A stretch of DNA of 64,000 nt from Pelagicoccus sp. (GTDB taxonomy: Bacteria > Verrucomicrobiota > Verrucomicrobiia > Opitutales > Opitutaceae): positions 1 through 64,000 of the forward strand of contig JANQRJ010000011.1 in NCBI GenBank assembly GCA_028284635.1, given 5' to 3'. Shown here piece by piece: positions 34,659-43,899 of the stretch; the stretch's first letter is position 1, and the number at the start of each line of letters is the position of its first letter. A program made the position numbers and the translations under genes. The notes under the pieces are model-generated. The model was not told the DNA's origin. It was given only the letters and a program-made list of their open reading frames with translations, and made no database searches.

Positions 34659-35462
34659 CTATGCGTTCCGGGCGAGCTCGTCTGAGCGTTTGAGGGCGTC
34701 CTGGGTAGCTGTATCCAAAATTTGGGGAAGAGCGTTGCGGTCTAGACTTGCGAGCAGAGCGTGGGTGACGCCGTTGGGGGACACGACTTCGTCAATGAGG
34801 TCTTGGGGATCGCGTTGGCTTTGCCGAAGGAGCTGGAGGGAGCCGATACCGGTCTGGGTAGCGAGCTTGATGGCGAGTTCGGAGTCGAGGTCATATTTGG
34901 CGGCGATCTGGCCGAGGAGTTGGATGATGCGGAAGTAGAAGGCGGGTCCGCAGCCGTTGATGACGGTGGCGATGGGGAGCTGATCCTCGCGCACTTGGTA
35001 GGCGGCGCCGAGAGAGCCGAGGATGTCGGCTACGATCTGGGACTGGCTTTCGCTGGGCGCATTGAGAAAGCAGTAGGTGGAGACGCCTTGGCCGATTTGG
35101 GCCGGCGTGTTGGGCATGACCCGCACGTGGTTGGCGGCTTGGGGGATAGCTTGGCTGAGCGAGTCGAGGTCACGGCCGGCGAGCACGGAGATGACGAGCT
35201 TTCCGGTGGCGGCTTGGGCTTCGGCCAGAGTGATGGTTTCGAGGTGCTGGGGCTTGAAGGCGAGGACGAGGATGTCGCTTTCGGCGATTAGCTGCTGCTT
35301 GCTTGTGGCGATGCGGGCTCCGGTCTTCTGAGCCATGAGCTTGGCGCCTTGGCCGGTGGCGCTGATACAAGTGAGGTCTTCGCCACGGACTTGGCCTTTG
35401 GAGACGAGGCCGCTGGCGATGGCCCGGGCCATGTTGCCGGCTCCGATGAAGCCGATCTTCAT
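34659..35462 (-). CDS. proC: Pyrroline-5-carboxylate reductase
   Basis: A 267-residue enzyme of normal family length. The N-terminal Rossmann motif is FIGAGNMARAIASGL. VRVMPNTPAQIGQG and the C-terminal VVSPNGVTHALLASL (equivalent of the P5CR signature with GGTT-like segment) support the call. It catalyses the NAD(P)H-dependent last step of proline synthesis. Its start overlaps the receiver-kinase gene by 4 bp, and folD lies before that, so proC is the third gene of a minus-strand operon. Confidence 0.92.
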   Translation of the reverse strand: MKIGFIGAGNMARAIASGLVSKGQVRGEDLTCISATGQGAKLMAQKTGARIATSKQQLIAESDILVLAFKPQHLETITLAEAQAATGKLVISVLAGRDLDSLSQAIPQAANHVRVMPNTPAQIGQGVSTYCFLNAPSESQSQIVADILGSLGAAYQVREDQLPIATVINGCGPAFYFRIIQLLGQIAAKYDLDSELAIKLATQTGIGSLQLLRQSQRDPQDLIDEVVSPNGVTHALLASLDRNALPQILDTATQDALKRSDELARNA

Positions 35463-36589
35463 TCGGAGTGGACGGCTTCCTCCCGGTTGATGGGATGGGA
35501 GAATTCTACGGTGACGCCGGGTCCGTCTTCGTTGTTTAGGATCTGTATTTCGCCGCCGAGGGTGCGGATGGCGTGGCGGGCTACGGTGAGCCCCATGCCG
35601 ACGCCGACGGTGTTCTTGGTACTGATGAAGGGTTCGAACATGTTCTCCTCGATCTCGGGATCGAGGCCGCGGCCTTGGTCGACGAGCTTGAAGACGAGCT
35701 CCTCGCTGCGCTGGAGGATGGAGAGTTGGATGGGCCGGTTGCCGTTGTGGTCCGGTCCGTAGCTTTCCCAGGCGTTGATGATGAGTTTGGAGAGAGCGTC
35801 TTCGAAGGCTTCGATATTGGTCTTGATAGCGGTCGCGTCGACGGCCTTCTCGATGTCGACTTGGTAGTCGCGTCGACTGTCTTCGCTGGCTCGTCGGAGG
35901 CTGCCGGAGATGAGACGGTCGAGGCTCATTTCGTGAAGGGGCAGGCGGGTGGTGAAGGCGACGGTACTGAGCTGCTTGATGATGCCGACGATGCGATTGG
36001 CGGCGGACTCTACGCGGGCGATGTTCTTGAGGACCTTGTCGGGGTCCTTGTAGTTGACCTTGGCCAGCTCGAGGTAGCCCATGACGACGCCGAGGAGGTT
36101 GTTGAGGTTGTGGGCGATGCCTTGGGTGAGGGCGCCGATGGCGGCGGAGCGCCGGGATTCGCCGAGGCGGCGGGTGAGCTCGATGTTAGCCTTGTTGATC
36201 TCGAGGTAGTTGAGCTGGGTGCGCACGCGGGCGATGGTCTCGTCGAGGTCGATAGGCTTGGTTATGTAGTCGACGGCTCCGGCTTCGAGGCCCTCGAGCT
36301 TGCCTTTCTTGGAATTGTGGGCGGTGACGAAGATGACGGGTATGGCTTTGGTGCGCTTGTCTTCGCGAAGCTTCTGGCAAACGGCGAAGCCGTCCATGCC
36401 GGGCATCATGACGTCCAGGAGGATGAGGTCCGGTTTGCGCTCCTTGGCGACTTCGAGGCACTCCTCGCCGTTGTCGGCGGTGAGTACGTCTATACCGTCC
36501 CATTCCAGCTTTCGCTGCAGGAGCTGGATGTTGATCGGTTCGTCGTCTACGACGAGAACGGTTCTGGTGAGCTCAGGGATCTCGGGCAT
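35459..36589 (-). CDS. Receiver-histidine kinase protein between folD and proC
   Basis: A 376-residue protein. The receiver (residues 10-125) has DD at 15-16, D59 in LILLDVMMP and K111 in YITKPID. A coiled linker leads to H160 in GIAHNLNNLLGVV, the HisKA variant of NtrB-like kinases. The HATPase domain has LIINAWESYG as N-box, DQGRGLDPEI as G1 and VGVGMGLTVARHA as G2. All motifs look functional. It has no membrane segment and so presumably responds to an upstream phosphodonor. It is translationally coupled to proC and 34 bp downstream of folD, an odd place for a sensor protein. Confidence 0.92.
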   Translation of the reverse strand: MPEIPELTRTVLVVDDEPINIQLLQRKLEWDGIDVLTADNGEECLEVAKERKPDLILLDVMMPGMDGFAVCQKLREDKRTKAIPVIFVTAHNSKKGKLEGLEAGAVDYITKPIDLDETIARVRTQLNYLEINKANIELTRRLGESRRSAAIGALTQGIAHNLNNLLGVVMGYLELAKVNYKDPDKVLKNIARVESAANRIVGIIKQLSTVAFTTRLPLHEMSLDRLISGSLRRASEDSRRDYQVDIEKAVDATAIKTNIEAFEDALSKLIINAWESYGPDHNGNRPIQLSILQRSEELVFKLVDQGRGLDPEIEENMFEPFISTKNTVGVGMGLTVARHAIRTLGGEIQILNNEDGPGVTVEFSHPINREEAVHSE

Positions 36590-36623
36590 CGGGTTGGATC
36601 GGGATGGCTTGCCTACGGAGTGG

Positions 36624-37499
36624 CTAGGACGTTGCCTGAAGTTTATAGGCTTTGAAAGTGTTTTTCATGAGCATGGCAACGGTCATGGGACCGACTCCGC
36701 CGGGTACTGGAGTGATGCGGGAGGCTAGGGGGGCGACGGCTTGAAAGTCGACGTCGCCGACGATGCGGTAGCCTCTTTTGGCGCTGGGGTTCTCGACTCG
36801 GTTGATGCCGACGTCGATGACCACGGCTCCTTCGCGGACCATGTCGGGGGTAACGAAGCCGGGGCGGCCGATGGCGGCGACGATGACGTCGGCAGTGCGA
36901 GCGATTTCGGGGAGATTGCGGGTGCGGGAGTGGCAGACGGTGACCGTGGCGTTCGCTTGGGGCCCTTTCTGCATGGCGAGCAGGGCGAAGGTCTTGCCTA
37001 CGATAAGGCTGCGGCCGATGACGACGACGTGCTTGCCTTCGAGGGAGATGCCCTCGCGGTGGCAGATCTCGAGAATGCCGGCAGGGGTGCAGGATACGAA
37101 GCCGTCGGGGTCTTCCTGGACAAGGCGTCCGGCGTTGCTGGTGTGAAAGCCGTCGACGTCCTTTTCGACTGAGATGCGGTTGAAAGCGGTCTGCTCGTCG
37201 AGGTGCGAGGGTAGGGGGGATTGTATCAGGATTCCGTTTACGGCTGGGTCGGCGTTGAGCTTGTCGACTTGGGCAAAGAGTTCCTCTTGGGTTACGGTGT
37301 CGGGCAGTTCGATGAGCAGAGGGGTGATGCCGATGGTCTCGGCTGTACGGTTCTTGCTGCGTACGTACGAAACGGATGCGGGGTCTTCTCCCACGCGGAT
37401 GAAGGCGATACTCGGCTTGGGCCCCTCTAGGCGGGCGATCTCGGAGGCGAGCTCGGCGACGACGTCCTGGGCGATGCGTTTTCCGTCAATCAGATTCAT
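36624..37499 (-). CDS. folD: Methylenetetrahydrofolate dehydrogenase/cyclohydrolase
   Basis: A 291-residue bifunctional enzyme. [20 protein letters not shown] contains the catalytic Tyr and Lys spacing (YVxxK). [14 protein letters not shown] and the CTPAGILEI segment are signatures, as are [20 protein letters not shown] for NADP binding and a C-terminal [20 protein letters not shown]. It interconverts methylene-, methenyl- and formyl-tetrahydrofolate. It is the first gene of the folD-kinase-proC unit. Confidence 0.96.
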   Translation of the reverse strand: MNLIDGKRIAQDVVAELASEIARLEGPKPSIAFIRVGEDPASVSYVRSKNRTAETIGITPLLIELPDTVTQEELFAQVDKLNADPAVNGILIQSPLPSHLDEQTAFNRISVEKDVDGFHTSNAGRLVQEDPDGFVSCTPAGILEICHREGISLEGKHVVVIGRSLIVGKTFALLAMQKGPQANATVTVCHSRTRNLPEIARTADVIVAAIGRPGFVTPDMVREGAVVIDVGINRVENPSAKRGYRIVGDVDFQAVAPLASRITPVPGGVGPMTVAMLMKNTFKAYKLQATS

Positions 37500-37694
37500 C
37501 AGGGCCTTGTATGAACGCTATCGTGACGGAGGAAAACAAATTGTGTCGAGATCGGTCACTTTACGTAAGGCGAGAGTGGATTGCGTGGAGGGCAACCGAA
37601 GTCGTCAAGCCCGATCGCTTCTGGCCACTGAGGGGCTTGGAGCGTGGCTTGTGAAGTGTGGGACAGATGGGACTTCGGAGGTTGCTTGTGCCTG

Positions 37695-37794
37695 GTAGCC
37701 GAACTCGCGAGAGTTTGGTCCTGTGCCCGTCATCCAAACTCTTGTGCCTCGCGATGTCGCTTCGCTCGATACGAGTTCGGCTACTGAGAGCTGC
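37695..37794. repeat. Family-4 inverted repeat, divergent copy
   Basis: gtagccgaactcgcgagagt and the inverse ending acgagttcggctac form the outer arms. An inner pair (gagtttgg and ccaaactc) and a cgcgatgtcgcttcg hairpin fill the spacer. It is the only recognisable structure in the 358-bp gap 37500-37857 between folD and the secreted-protein gene. Confidence 0.65.
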
Positions 37795-37857
37795 AATCCC
37801 ATCATTTTCGACCGCGCCTTGCGGCGAGGAGGCGAGTGGAGTGCTTTTGGTGGCCTT

Positions 37858-38580
37858 CTAGTTGGCCTTTCGCAGGCTCTTGGCATGCAGGACGAGGGTT
37901 CCGGTTTCGTCTTGCTGGAGCGTTCCGGAGATCTGGACTGGCTGGCCGAGGTATTCGCCGATCCGGATACGCTCTGGGAGGGCGCTGTGGTCGAGGAGGG
38001 CTAGCTGCTTGCCTGCCCGGTCGGTGAGTTTGTAGCTCATGCCGGTGCGGGTCTTGGCTATGGGGCCGGTCTTTTGCAGCAGGCCTTCGAGTTCTCGGGC
38101 GATCGGCTGCGTAGTGGCGACAGGAGCTTGGGTGGGCTGGCTTGGGAGATTGGCGTCAAGGTCGGGAGCGGAGCTGGCTGTGGCGTTTCTAGGGATGTAG
38201 CCGACTATGATGGTTTCGAGCTGCATCTTGCAGAACCAGGTATCCACTTTCAGGATATCGGCTTTGTCTTTCGCTGTGGCGACGGCGAGCTTGGGGGCGT
38301 CTGAGGCCGGCTCGAGGTAGTAGATGCTGCCGGGCTTGGGGGAAAGGTCCTTGGTGATGTCGTTGTTGTCTAGATACACCTCGAAAACCCCTCGGTAGTA
38401 GATAGGGCTCCACTCGTCGCTTGGTTCGACTTGGTCTGGCCATTCGGCCTGCACGGCTAGCGAAAGGGCTTCGAGCTCGCCAATCTTGGGGGAGTCTGCA
38501 GCGGGGCTGAGGTGGACGGGTATGCCTGCGTAGGCGAGGGCGCAGCAGGCTAGGGCGAGGGTGGCGGCGAGTATCTTCAT
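37858..38580 (-). CDS. Secreted protein of unknown function
   Basis: A 240-residue protein with a clear signal peptide (MKILAATLALACCALAYA). The first half of the mature part contains YYRGVFEVYLDNNDITKDLS and SIYYLEP, which look like an SH3-like or beta-rich fold. A Pro/Thr/Ala-rich linker (SQPTQAPVATTQP) leads to a second small domain with GMSYKLTDRAGKQLALLDHS and PVQISGTLQQDETGTLVLHA, reminiscent of OB-fold-like periplasmic proteins. I do not recognise a family. The gene follows the pseudouridine synthase by 16 bp and is probably cotranscribed with it. Confidence 0.8.
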   Translation of the reverse strand: MKILAATLALACCALAYAGIPVHLSPAADSPKIGELEALSLAVQAEWPDQVEPSDEWSPIYYRGVFEVYLDNNDITKDLSPKPGSIYYLEPASDAPKLAVATAKDKADILKVDTWFCKMQLETIIVGYIPRNATASSAPDLDANLPSQPTQAPVATTQPIARELEGLLQKTGPIAKTRTGMSYKLTDRAGKQLALLDHSALPERIRIGEYLGQPVQISGTLQQDETGTLVLHAKSLRKAN

Positions 38581-38596
38581 GTTCGTGAGCGGTTGG

Positions 38597-39358
38597 CTAG
38601 CTGTTTGTCGAGGAGCTGGCGTCTTTTTTGAAAAGCAGTTCGATGTCCTTGGGGGTCAGGGCGAGACCGGATCCCTTGGGCACCCCTTTGATGCTGTACT
38701 TGCCGATCTGATACCGTTTGAGTTTCTTCACGTCGTAGCGGAGCGCCTGAAAGAGGCGGCGGATCTCGCGCTTCTTGCCATGGTGCAGGACCACGTCGAT
38801 CTCTGTGGATGCCGACTTTCCCTTGTCTCCGATGAAGACAGCTTTCTCGACCTTGAGTTTCTCGCCTTCGACGCTGACGCCGCGGATGAGGCGCGGCATC
38901 TTTTCCTTGGGGAAGGGTTGCTTGAGGGAAACGTGGTAGCGTTTGGTGACGAGGCTGGAGGGGTGCATGATCCGGTTGGCCAGATCGCCGTCGTTGGTGA
39001 GGATGAGCAGGCCCTCGCTGTCCTTGTCGAGCCGGCCGGCGCAGAAGAGACGTTGGTCGGCGAATTCGCGGGGGAGAAGCTCGAAGACGGTGCGCTCGTT
39101 GTGCGGGTCGTCGTTGCTGCAGATAAAGCCTTTGGGTTTGTTGAGGGCGATGACGAGCTGGCGATGTTTGACTGCTCGAACGCGGCGGCCATTGAGCCGC
39201 ACGTCGTCCAGCTTGGGATCCACCTTGGCGCCCAGCTCTGCGGTTTTGCCGTTGATGGTGACCTCTCCGTTTTTGATGTACTCCTCGGCTACGCGACGAG
39301 AGCAGAGTCCGGCGTCGGCGAGGAGCTTTTGGGTGCGAATCAGCGTGGAGTCGGTCAT
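38597..39358 (-). CDS. Ribosomal large/small subunit pseudouridine synthase, RsuA/RluB family
   Basis: A 253-residue protein. An N-terminal S4 RNA-binding domain (KLLADAGLCSRRVAEEYIKN) precedes the RsuA-type catalytic domain with LDKDSEGLLILTNDGDLANR. The first Asp of GRLDKDSEG is the catalytic nucleophile. HHGKKREIRRLFQALRY is the C-terminal signature. It isomerises a specific uridine in rRNA; the exact site (RluB, RluE, RluF or RsuA type) cannot be fixed by eye. Confidence 0.93.
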   Translation of the reverse strand: MTDSTLIRTQKLLADAGLCSRRVAEEYIKNGEVTINGKTAELGAKVDPKLDDVRLNGRRVRAVKHRQLVIALNKPKGFICSNDDPHNERTVFELLPREFADQRLFCAGRLDKDSEGLLILTNDGDLANRIMHPSSLVTKRYHVSLKQPFPKEKMPRLIRGVSVEGEKLKVEKAVFIGDKGKSASTEIDVVLHHGKKREIRRLFQALRYDVKKLKRYQIGKYSIKGVPKGSGLALTPKDIELLFKKDASSSTNS

Positions 39359-39462
39359 TTCGAAAACCGCAGCATGGTGCAGGCAAGCGCGTGTCTGGCA
39401 ACGGTTTCTTTGCGAGGGGCAACCTTCCCGTCCTTGCTTAGCTGCAGTTGCTCTGGGCCGGG

Positions 39463-39496
39463 CGCTTAACTTTCCAACGCTGGAAACTAAAGCGCG
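39463..39496. promoter_or_regulatory. Second 34-bp palindrome of the LacI-like type
   Basis: gcgcttaactttccaacg joined to ctggaaactaaagcgc has the same length, symmetry and tgaaact/gaaacta features as the palindrome at 12033-12066, with a different outer sequence. Both lie between divergent genes. Here they are the pseudouridine synthase and the fabG-acpP-fabF cluster. It may be an operator or a member of a short palindrome family. Confidence 0.4.
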
Positions 39497-39615
39497 CGAG
39501 GAAGGAAGAATGGGCGAAAACGAGCGTTGCCATGTTGCTGCCTGCCTGTACTGCTTTCTCCCCTCTTGGTCCGGCCGGGTATCGGACCGGCTGAAAAATC
39601 GAACATCTCCATCCT

Positions 39616-40362
39616 ATGAATCTCACTTTCGAAAACCGAGTCGCCCTCGTTACAGGCGCTGGTCGCGGCATTGGCCGAGCTATTGCGGAGTCCCTTGCCA
39701 AGGAAGGGGTCACTGTCATTTGCGTTTCGCGCAGCGCGTCTTCCTGTGGAGAGGCTGCGGATGCGATATGCGCGGCTGGCGGCAAGGCGGTCGCCAAGGC
39801 GGTCGATGTGGCTAACGGTCCCGAAGTCGCCAAAGCCTGCGAGGAACTGCTCGCGGAATACGGCAATATCGATATCCTGGTGAACAACGCTGGCATCACC
39901 AAGGATAACCTGCTCTTTCGCATGACGGAGGACGACTGGCAAAGCGTCATCGATACCAATCTCAACAGCGTCTTCCATTGGGTCAAAGGCTTGGCCCGTC
40001 CCATGACTCGCAAGCGCAGGGGTCGCGTCATCAATATCACTTCGGTTTCCGGCATCATGGGCAACGCTGGGCAGACCAACTACTCTTCCGCGAAGGCCGG
40101 CATGATCGGCTTCACCAAGAGCCTGGCTCGCGAGCTCGCCTCTCGCAGCATCACCGTCAACGCCGTTGCCCCGGGATTCATCAAAACGGATATGACTTCC
40201 GCTCTTGCCGATAACGCCCTGGACATGATTCTCCCCCAGATCCCCCTCAAACGCATGGGAGAAGCGAGCGACATCGCCAACATGGTTACCTACCTCGCGT
40301 CCGACCAAGCCAATTATATCACGGGCCAGGTTTTTACCGTTGACGGCGGCATGGCGATGTGA
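39616..40362 (+). CDS. fabG: 3-oxoacyl-ACP reductase
   Basis: A 248-residue short-chain dehydrogenase. [11 protein letters not shown] binds [21 protein letters not shown] is a FabG-type segment, and the catalytic Ser-Tyr-Lys lie in [21 protein letters not shown]. It ends [15 protein letters not shown], typical for FabG. It performs the first reduction step of fatty-acid elongation. acpP and fabF follow on the same strand, the classic order. Confidence 0.96.
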   Translation: MNLTFENRVALVTGAGRGIGRAIAESLAKEGVTVICVSRSASSCGEAADAICAAGGKAVAKAVDVANGPEVAKACEELLAEYGNIDILVNNAGITKDNLLFRMTEDDWQSVIDTNLNSVFHWVKGLARPMTRKRRGRVINITSVSGIMGNAGQTNYSSAKAGMIGFTKSLARELASRSITVNAVAPGFIKTDMTSALADNALDMILPQIPLKRMGEASDIANMVTYLASDQANYITGQVFTVDGGMAM

Positions 40363-40400
40363 TCCCTCGACTCTTTATTCCACACTATCATAGACCTAAA

Positions 40401-40661
40401 ATGGCTGACGAAAAAACAATCGAACAACGAGTCTCTGAGATCATCGTAAACCAGCTCAATGTGAACGAGGAGCAGATCACCCCCGGTGCATCCTTCCTCG
40501 ACGATTTGGGCGCGGATTCCCTCGACACCGTCGAGCTCATCATGGCCTTCGAGGAGGAGTTCAAGGATGAGATTGACGGAGAGATTCCCGAGTCGGATGC
40601 CGAGAAGCTTCAGACCGTTGGCGACGTCATCAACTACATCAAGGGCAAGGCCGGCGCCTAA
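40401..40661 (+). CDS. acpP: Acyl carrier protein
   Basis: An 86-residue acidic protein. The ATG at 40401 gives the usual start [16 protein letters not shown]; the ORF-track start at 40359 adds 14 unlikely residues. The phosphopantetheine attachment serine is in [11 protein letters not shown]. It lies 38 bp after fabG and carries growing acyl chains for the neighbouring enzymes. Confidence 0.96.
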   Translation: MADEKTIEQRVSEIIVNQLNVNEEQITPGASFLDDLGADSLDTVELIMAFEEEFKDEIDGEIPESDAEKLQTVGDVINYIKGKAGA

Positions 40662-40691
40662 CGCAGCGCAAGCCCACAGATTTTCGACTGA

Positions 40692-40726
40692 AGTCGCTTG
40701 GAAGGTAAGCCCTCAAGCGGCTTTTT
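40692..40726 (+). terminator. Hairpin with T-run between acpP and fabF
   Basis: The arms agtcgcttg (40692-40700) and caagcggct (40714-40722) pair with one G-U, and are followed by ttttt. This resembles an intrinsic terminator. Because fabF starts 23 bp later, it may act as a partial terminator that makes acpP more abundant than fabF mRNA. Confidence 0.55.
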
Positions 40727-40748
40727 CGTACGAGGAGAACAAGAGCAA

Positions 40749-41999
40749 ATGAGCGAACTTCCGGACAAGCAACGCGTCGTCGTCACCGGCCTCGGCGCCG
40801 TCACCCCAATAGGCCTGGATACCGAATCCTTTTTCGAAGGACTCCTGGCCGGCCGAAGCGGCATCAGCCTCGTAGACGCCTTCGACACCGAAAAATTCAC
40901 CTGCAAGATCGGCGGCCAGATCCGCGACTTCGATCCCGCCTCTGTGATGGATCCCAAGGAGGCTCGTCGCAACGACCGCTTCGTGCAGTTCGCCTTCGCC
41001 GCCGCCAAGGAGGCTGTGGCTCAGTCTGGCCTGGACATGAGCCAGGAAGATCCCGAGCGGGTCGGCATCTTCGTGGGATCCGGTATCGGAGGCATGGATA
41101 CCATGGAGCAAAACTGCCGCAAGCTCATCGCAGGCGGCCCGCGCAAGGTATCCCCCTTTCTCATCCCCGCCCTTATCTCCAACATGGCCTCCGGCGCGCT
41201 CGGCATCGAGCTCGGCGCCATGGGTCCCAACTTCTCCATCGTCAGCGCCTGCGCCACCGGCAACCACTCCATCGGCGAGTCCATGAAGACGCTCCGCCTC
41301 GGCGAAGCGGACGTCATGATCGCCGGCGGCAGCGAAGCCACCATCACCCAGCTCAGCTACGCCGGCTTCTGTTCGATGAAGGCCATGTCCACCCGCAACG
41401 ACGATCCCGCCACCGCATCCCGTCCGTTCGACGCGGACCGCGACGGCTTCGTCATGGGCGAAGGATCCGGTATCCTCGTCTTGGAGACGCTCGAGCACGC
41501 CAAGAAGCGCGGCGCGGACATCATCTGCGAACTCGTAGGCTACGGAGCCTCCTGCGACGCTCACCACATCACCATGCCGCATCCCGAAGGCAAGGGCCTC
41601 ATCTCCGCTATGAAGCGTTCGCTCGCCATGGCCGGACTCAATCCCGAGGACGTCGACTATATCAACGCCCACGGCACTTCGACCCCCTACAACGACCGTT
41701 TCGAGACGATGGCCGTCAAGTCGCTCTTCGGCGACCACGCCCGCAAGCTCTGCATGAGCTCCACCAAGTCCATGACTGGACACCTGCTCGGTGCCGCGGG
41801 CGGCATAGAGTCCGTCGCCAGCATCAAGATGCTGCAGGAAGGCAAGCTCGCCCCCACCATCAACATCCAGACGCCGGACCCCGACTGCGATCTCGACTAC
41901 GTGGCCAACGAGGCCCGCGATGCGCAGCTCTCCACCGTCATGAGCAACGGACTCGGCTTCGGCGGTCAGAACGCCACGCTGGTCTTCCGCAAGCTGTAA
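40749..41999 (+). CDS. fabF: 3-oxoacyl-ACP synthase II
   Basis: From the ATG at 40749, preceded by gaggag, the protein has 416 residues. The catalytic triad is visible: Cys in SIVSACATGNHS, His in NAHGTSTPYND and His in MTGHLLGAAGG. It condenses malonyl-ACP with acyl-ACP during elongation. The long opposite ORF at 40713-41783 is a shadow. ndk follows 48 bp downstream. Confidence 0.96.
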   Translation: MSELPDKQRVVVTGLGAVTPIGLDTESFFEGLLAGRSGISLVDAFDTEKFTCKIGGQIRDFDPASVMDPKEARRNDRFVQFAFAAAKEAVAQSGLDMSQEDPERVGIFVGSGIGGMDTMEQNCRKLIAGGPRKVSPFLIPALISNMASGALGIELGAMGPNFSIVSACATGNHSIGESMKTLRLGEADVMIAGGSEATITQLSYAGFCSMKAMSTRNDDPATASRPFDADRDGFVMGEGSGILVLETLEHAKKRGADIICELVGYGASCDAHHITMPHPEGKGLISAMKRSLAMAGLNPEDVDYINAHGTSTPYNDRFETMAVKSLFGDHARKLCMSSTKSMTGHLLGAAGGIESVASIKMLQEGKLAPTINIQTPDPDCDLDYVANEARDAQLSTVMSNGLGFGGQNATLVFRKL

Positions 42000-42047
42000 G
42001 CGAAGGTCGGATACAAGATTCCCTCTTTTTTAGAACTAGATACGAAA

Positions 42048-42464
42048 ATGGAAAAGACGTTCATCATCCTCAAGCCCGACTGCATGGAGAAGGGCCTAGC
42101 CGGGCAAGTGCTCCAGCGCTTCGAAAAGGAAGGCTTCCAGCTCGTTGCCGCCAAGATGGCCAAGCTCGAGTCCGCCATCCTGCGCGAGCACTACGCCCAT
42201 GTGGCAGACAAGCCCTTCTTCCCCGAGATCGAGGCCTTCATGAGCTCTCGCCCCGTGATCATGGCCGCCCTGCAAGGCGAAAACGTCATCGCTCGCGTGC
42301 GCGACCTGCTCGGTCCCACGGACTCCACCAAGGCGCCTGCCGGCACGATCCGCGGGGACTTCGGTACCGACATGATGCGCAACATGATTCATGCCTCCGA
42401 CGGCCCCGATACCGCGTCCGCCGAGTTGAAGCGTTTCTTCCAGGACGGCGAGATCTTCGCTTAA
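42048..42464 (+). CDS. ndk: Nucleoside diphosphate kinase
   Basis: A 138-residue enzyme of typical length. It opens EKTFIILKPDCMEKG and has the active-site histidine in NMIHASDGPDTA with upstream GTIRGDFG. It balances nucleoside triphosphate pools through a phospho-histidine intermediate. The gene follows fabF closely and may share its transcript. Confidence 0.96.
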   Translation: MEKTFIILKPDCMEKGLAGQVLQRFEKEGFQLVAAKMAKLESAILREHYAHVADKPFFPEIEAFMSSRPVIMAALQGENVIARVRDLLGPTDSTKAPAGTIRGDFGTDMMRNMIHASDGPDTASAELKRFFQDGEIFA

Positions 42465-42559
42465 AGCAGCGCGGGTCTTCAGCCCTTGTCTAGAAGACAT
42501 TCCATCTGTTCGCCTCCCGCTTCTACCTTCTTCGTTCTTACTTCTGCCTTTAGCCGACC

Positions 42560-42799
42560 GTGGCGACGCCAAGCGAAAAGAATTTCGAAGACTACAAACG
42601 GGCCGAGACCAAGGCTCTCGAGCTCCTCGCCGAGATGAAGTCCGTCTCGGCGAAGAAGACCGACATCGAGCTAGCCCTGCTGGTGGCGGTTTTCGAGCTG
42701 CACAAACGAGACCTCGCTCCCGCCCATATCGCCAAGATCGTGCAAGGCCACCTCAACGAACTCGTCCCCTTCTACAGCCGTGGAACGGAGGACAACTAA
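42560..42799 (+). CDS. Small helical protein of unknown function
   Basis: A 79-residue ORF starting at GTG. The protein is charged and helical (YKRAETKALELLAEMKSV then IELALLVAVFELHKRDL), with no membrane segment or metal motif. It lies 95 bp after ndk on the same strand and has third-position GC like its neighbours, which supports it being a real gene. I do not recognise the family. Confidence 0.6.
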   Translation: MATPSEKNFEDYKRAETKALELLAEMKSVSAKKTDIELALLVAVFELHKRDLAPAHIAKIVQGHLNELVPFYSRGTEDN

Positions 42800-42971
42800 G
42801 GCCTAGTCTGGCAAAGCCAGAGGTCAATAGACTGAGGGCTGAAGGCCGAAGGCCGCTAGATCCACCTTCAGCCTAAATCCCTTCAGCCTTTCACGCGAAA
42901 GCCGACACAAAACAAACATGATCGTTTGCGAGAACTGAGACACTAAAGCATATCGTGTAACTCCCCTGCCC

Positions 42972-43712
42972 ATGCGCAACTGCCCAAACTGCCAACGAAA
43001 GCCGATCACGTTCTATTCCTGGGGCCAGGGATTCAATGCCTTCAGGACTCGCTGTCAGCACTGCGAGACGCATCTGAGCGCGACGGCGACCACTTACGTC
43101 TTTGCATCCGCCAGTCTAGCCTGCCTTGTGGTTGGAGGCCTTATGGCTCTGCCCTTCGCCGAACAGTTCGACGCTGGGGAACCTAGGCTGCTGATCGCTA
43201 TTCCAGTGGCTGTAGGCATTCTCTTGGCTGCTGTGTCGTATTGGTTCTGCGGTTACAAGGAAAAGTCCGATGAGGTAAACCCGTTTGCCGAGCAGTTCGA
43301 TACGCGAGAGGAGAGAGCGAACCGAAACCTTCGCAAGACGAAACTTGGATATATCGCTCTCGCTCTGATCTTCCTCGGCGCTATGGTGTACGCAGGCGTG
43401 TTTTTCAGAGGAGTGAATGAGGCAAAGCAGAAAGCCGCCCTTGGCGAGCTTCTCGGCTCGGAGGTTCCTGAATCCTTCGTCGTGAAAACCTGGGAACTGG
43501 AAGACAAGCGTCTGACGAAAATGGAGTTCGCGGCGCCTCTGCCCGAATTCGAAGCCTATCTCCTGGCCATCGGCGTCCCGCCAAAGGAAGAAGGAGCCAG
43601 CTCGCTAGTACCCAGGACTGTGAGGAAGGACGGTTGCTCGATACGCATCGAGCTAGAGGAACCGGGAGAAGAGGCAGTAACGACGTTTTCAATCAGCTAC
43701 GAAGCAAGGTAG
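42972..43712 (+). CDS. Zinc-ribbon membrane protein, unknown function
   Basis: A 246-residue protein. The first 35 residues hold a CPNC...CQHC four-cysteine zinc ribbon. Three hydrophobic segments follow: ASASLACLVVGGLMALPF, LLIAIPVAVGILLAAVSYWF and YIALALIFLGAMVYAGVFF. NPFAEQFD repeats an earlier PFAEQFD, a small internal duplication. The remaining 100 residues form a soluble C-terminal domain. Cytoplasmic zinc-ribbon plus membrane-helix proteins of this type are common and uncharacterised. No operon partner is evident. Confidence 0.75.
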   Translation: MRNCPNCQRKPITFYSWGQGFNAFRTRCQHCETHLSATATTYVFASASLACLVVGGLMALPFAEQFDAGEPRLLIAIPVAVGILLAAVSYWFCGYKEKSDEVNPFAEQFDTREERANRNLRKTKLGYIALALIFLGAMVYAGVFFRGVNEAKQKAALGELLGSEVPESFVVKTWELEDKRLTKMEFAAPLPEFEAYLLAIGVPPKEEGASSLVPRTVRKDGCSIRIELEEPGEEAVTTFSISYEAR

Positions 43713-43899
43713 GTTGTGGCCGGCGCGGGTTTGGCGAAACCTTTGTCGAGAACCAGGGTGTTTATGGGTGTAGGGGCAAATCTCGACTTCCTTGATTATC
43801 AACGCTTACATAGAAAAGCAGCCCCAAGGCGCTGCTTGAGAGAGACGCCGTATGGCTTCCAATCCATGAGGATCGGTCTCGGTAGTTTTGAGACAGTCC

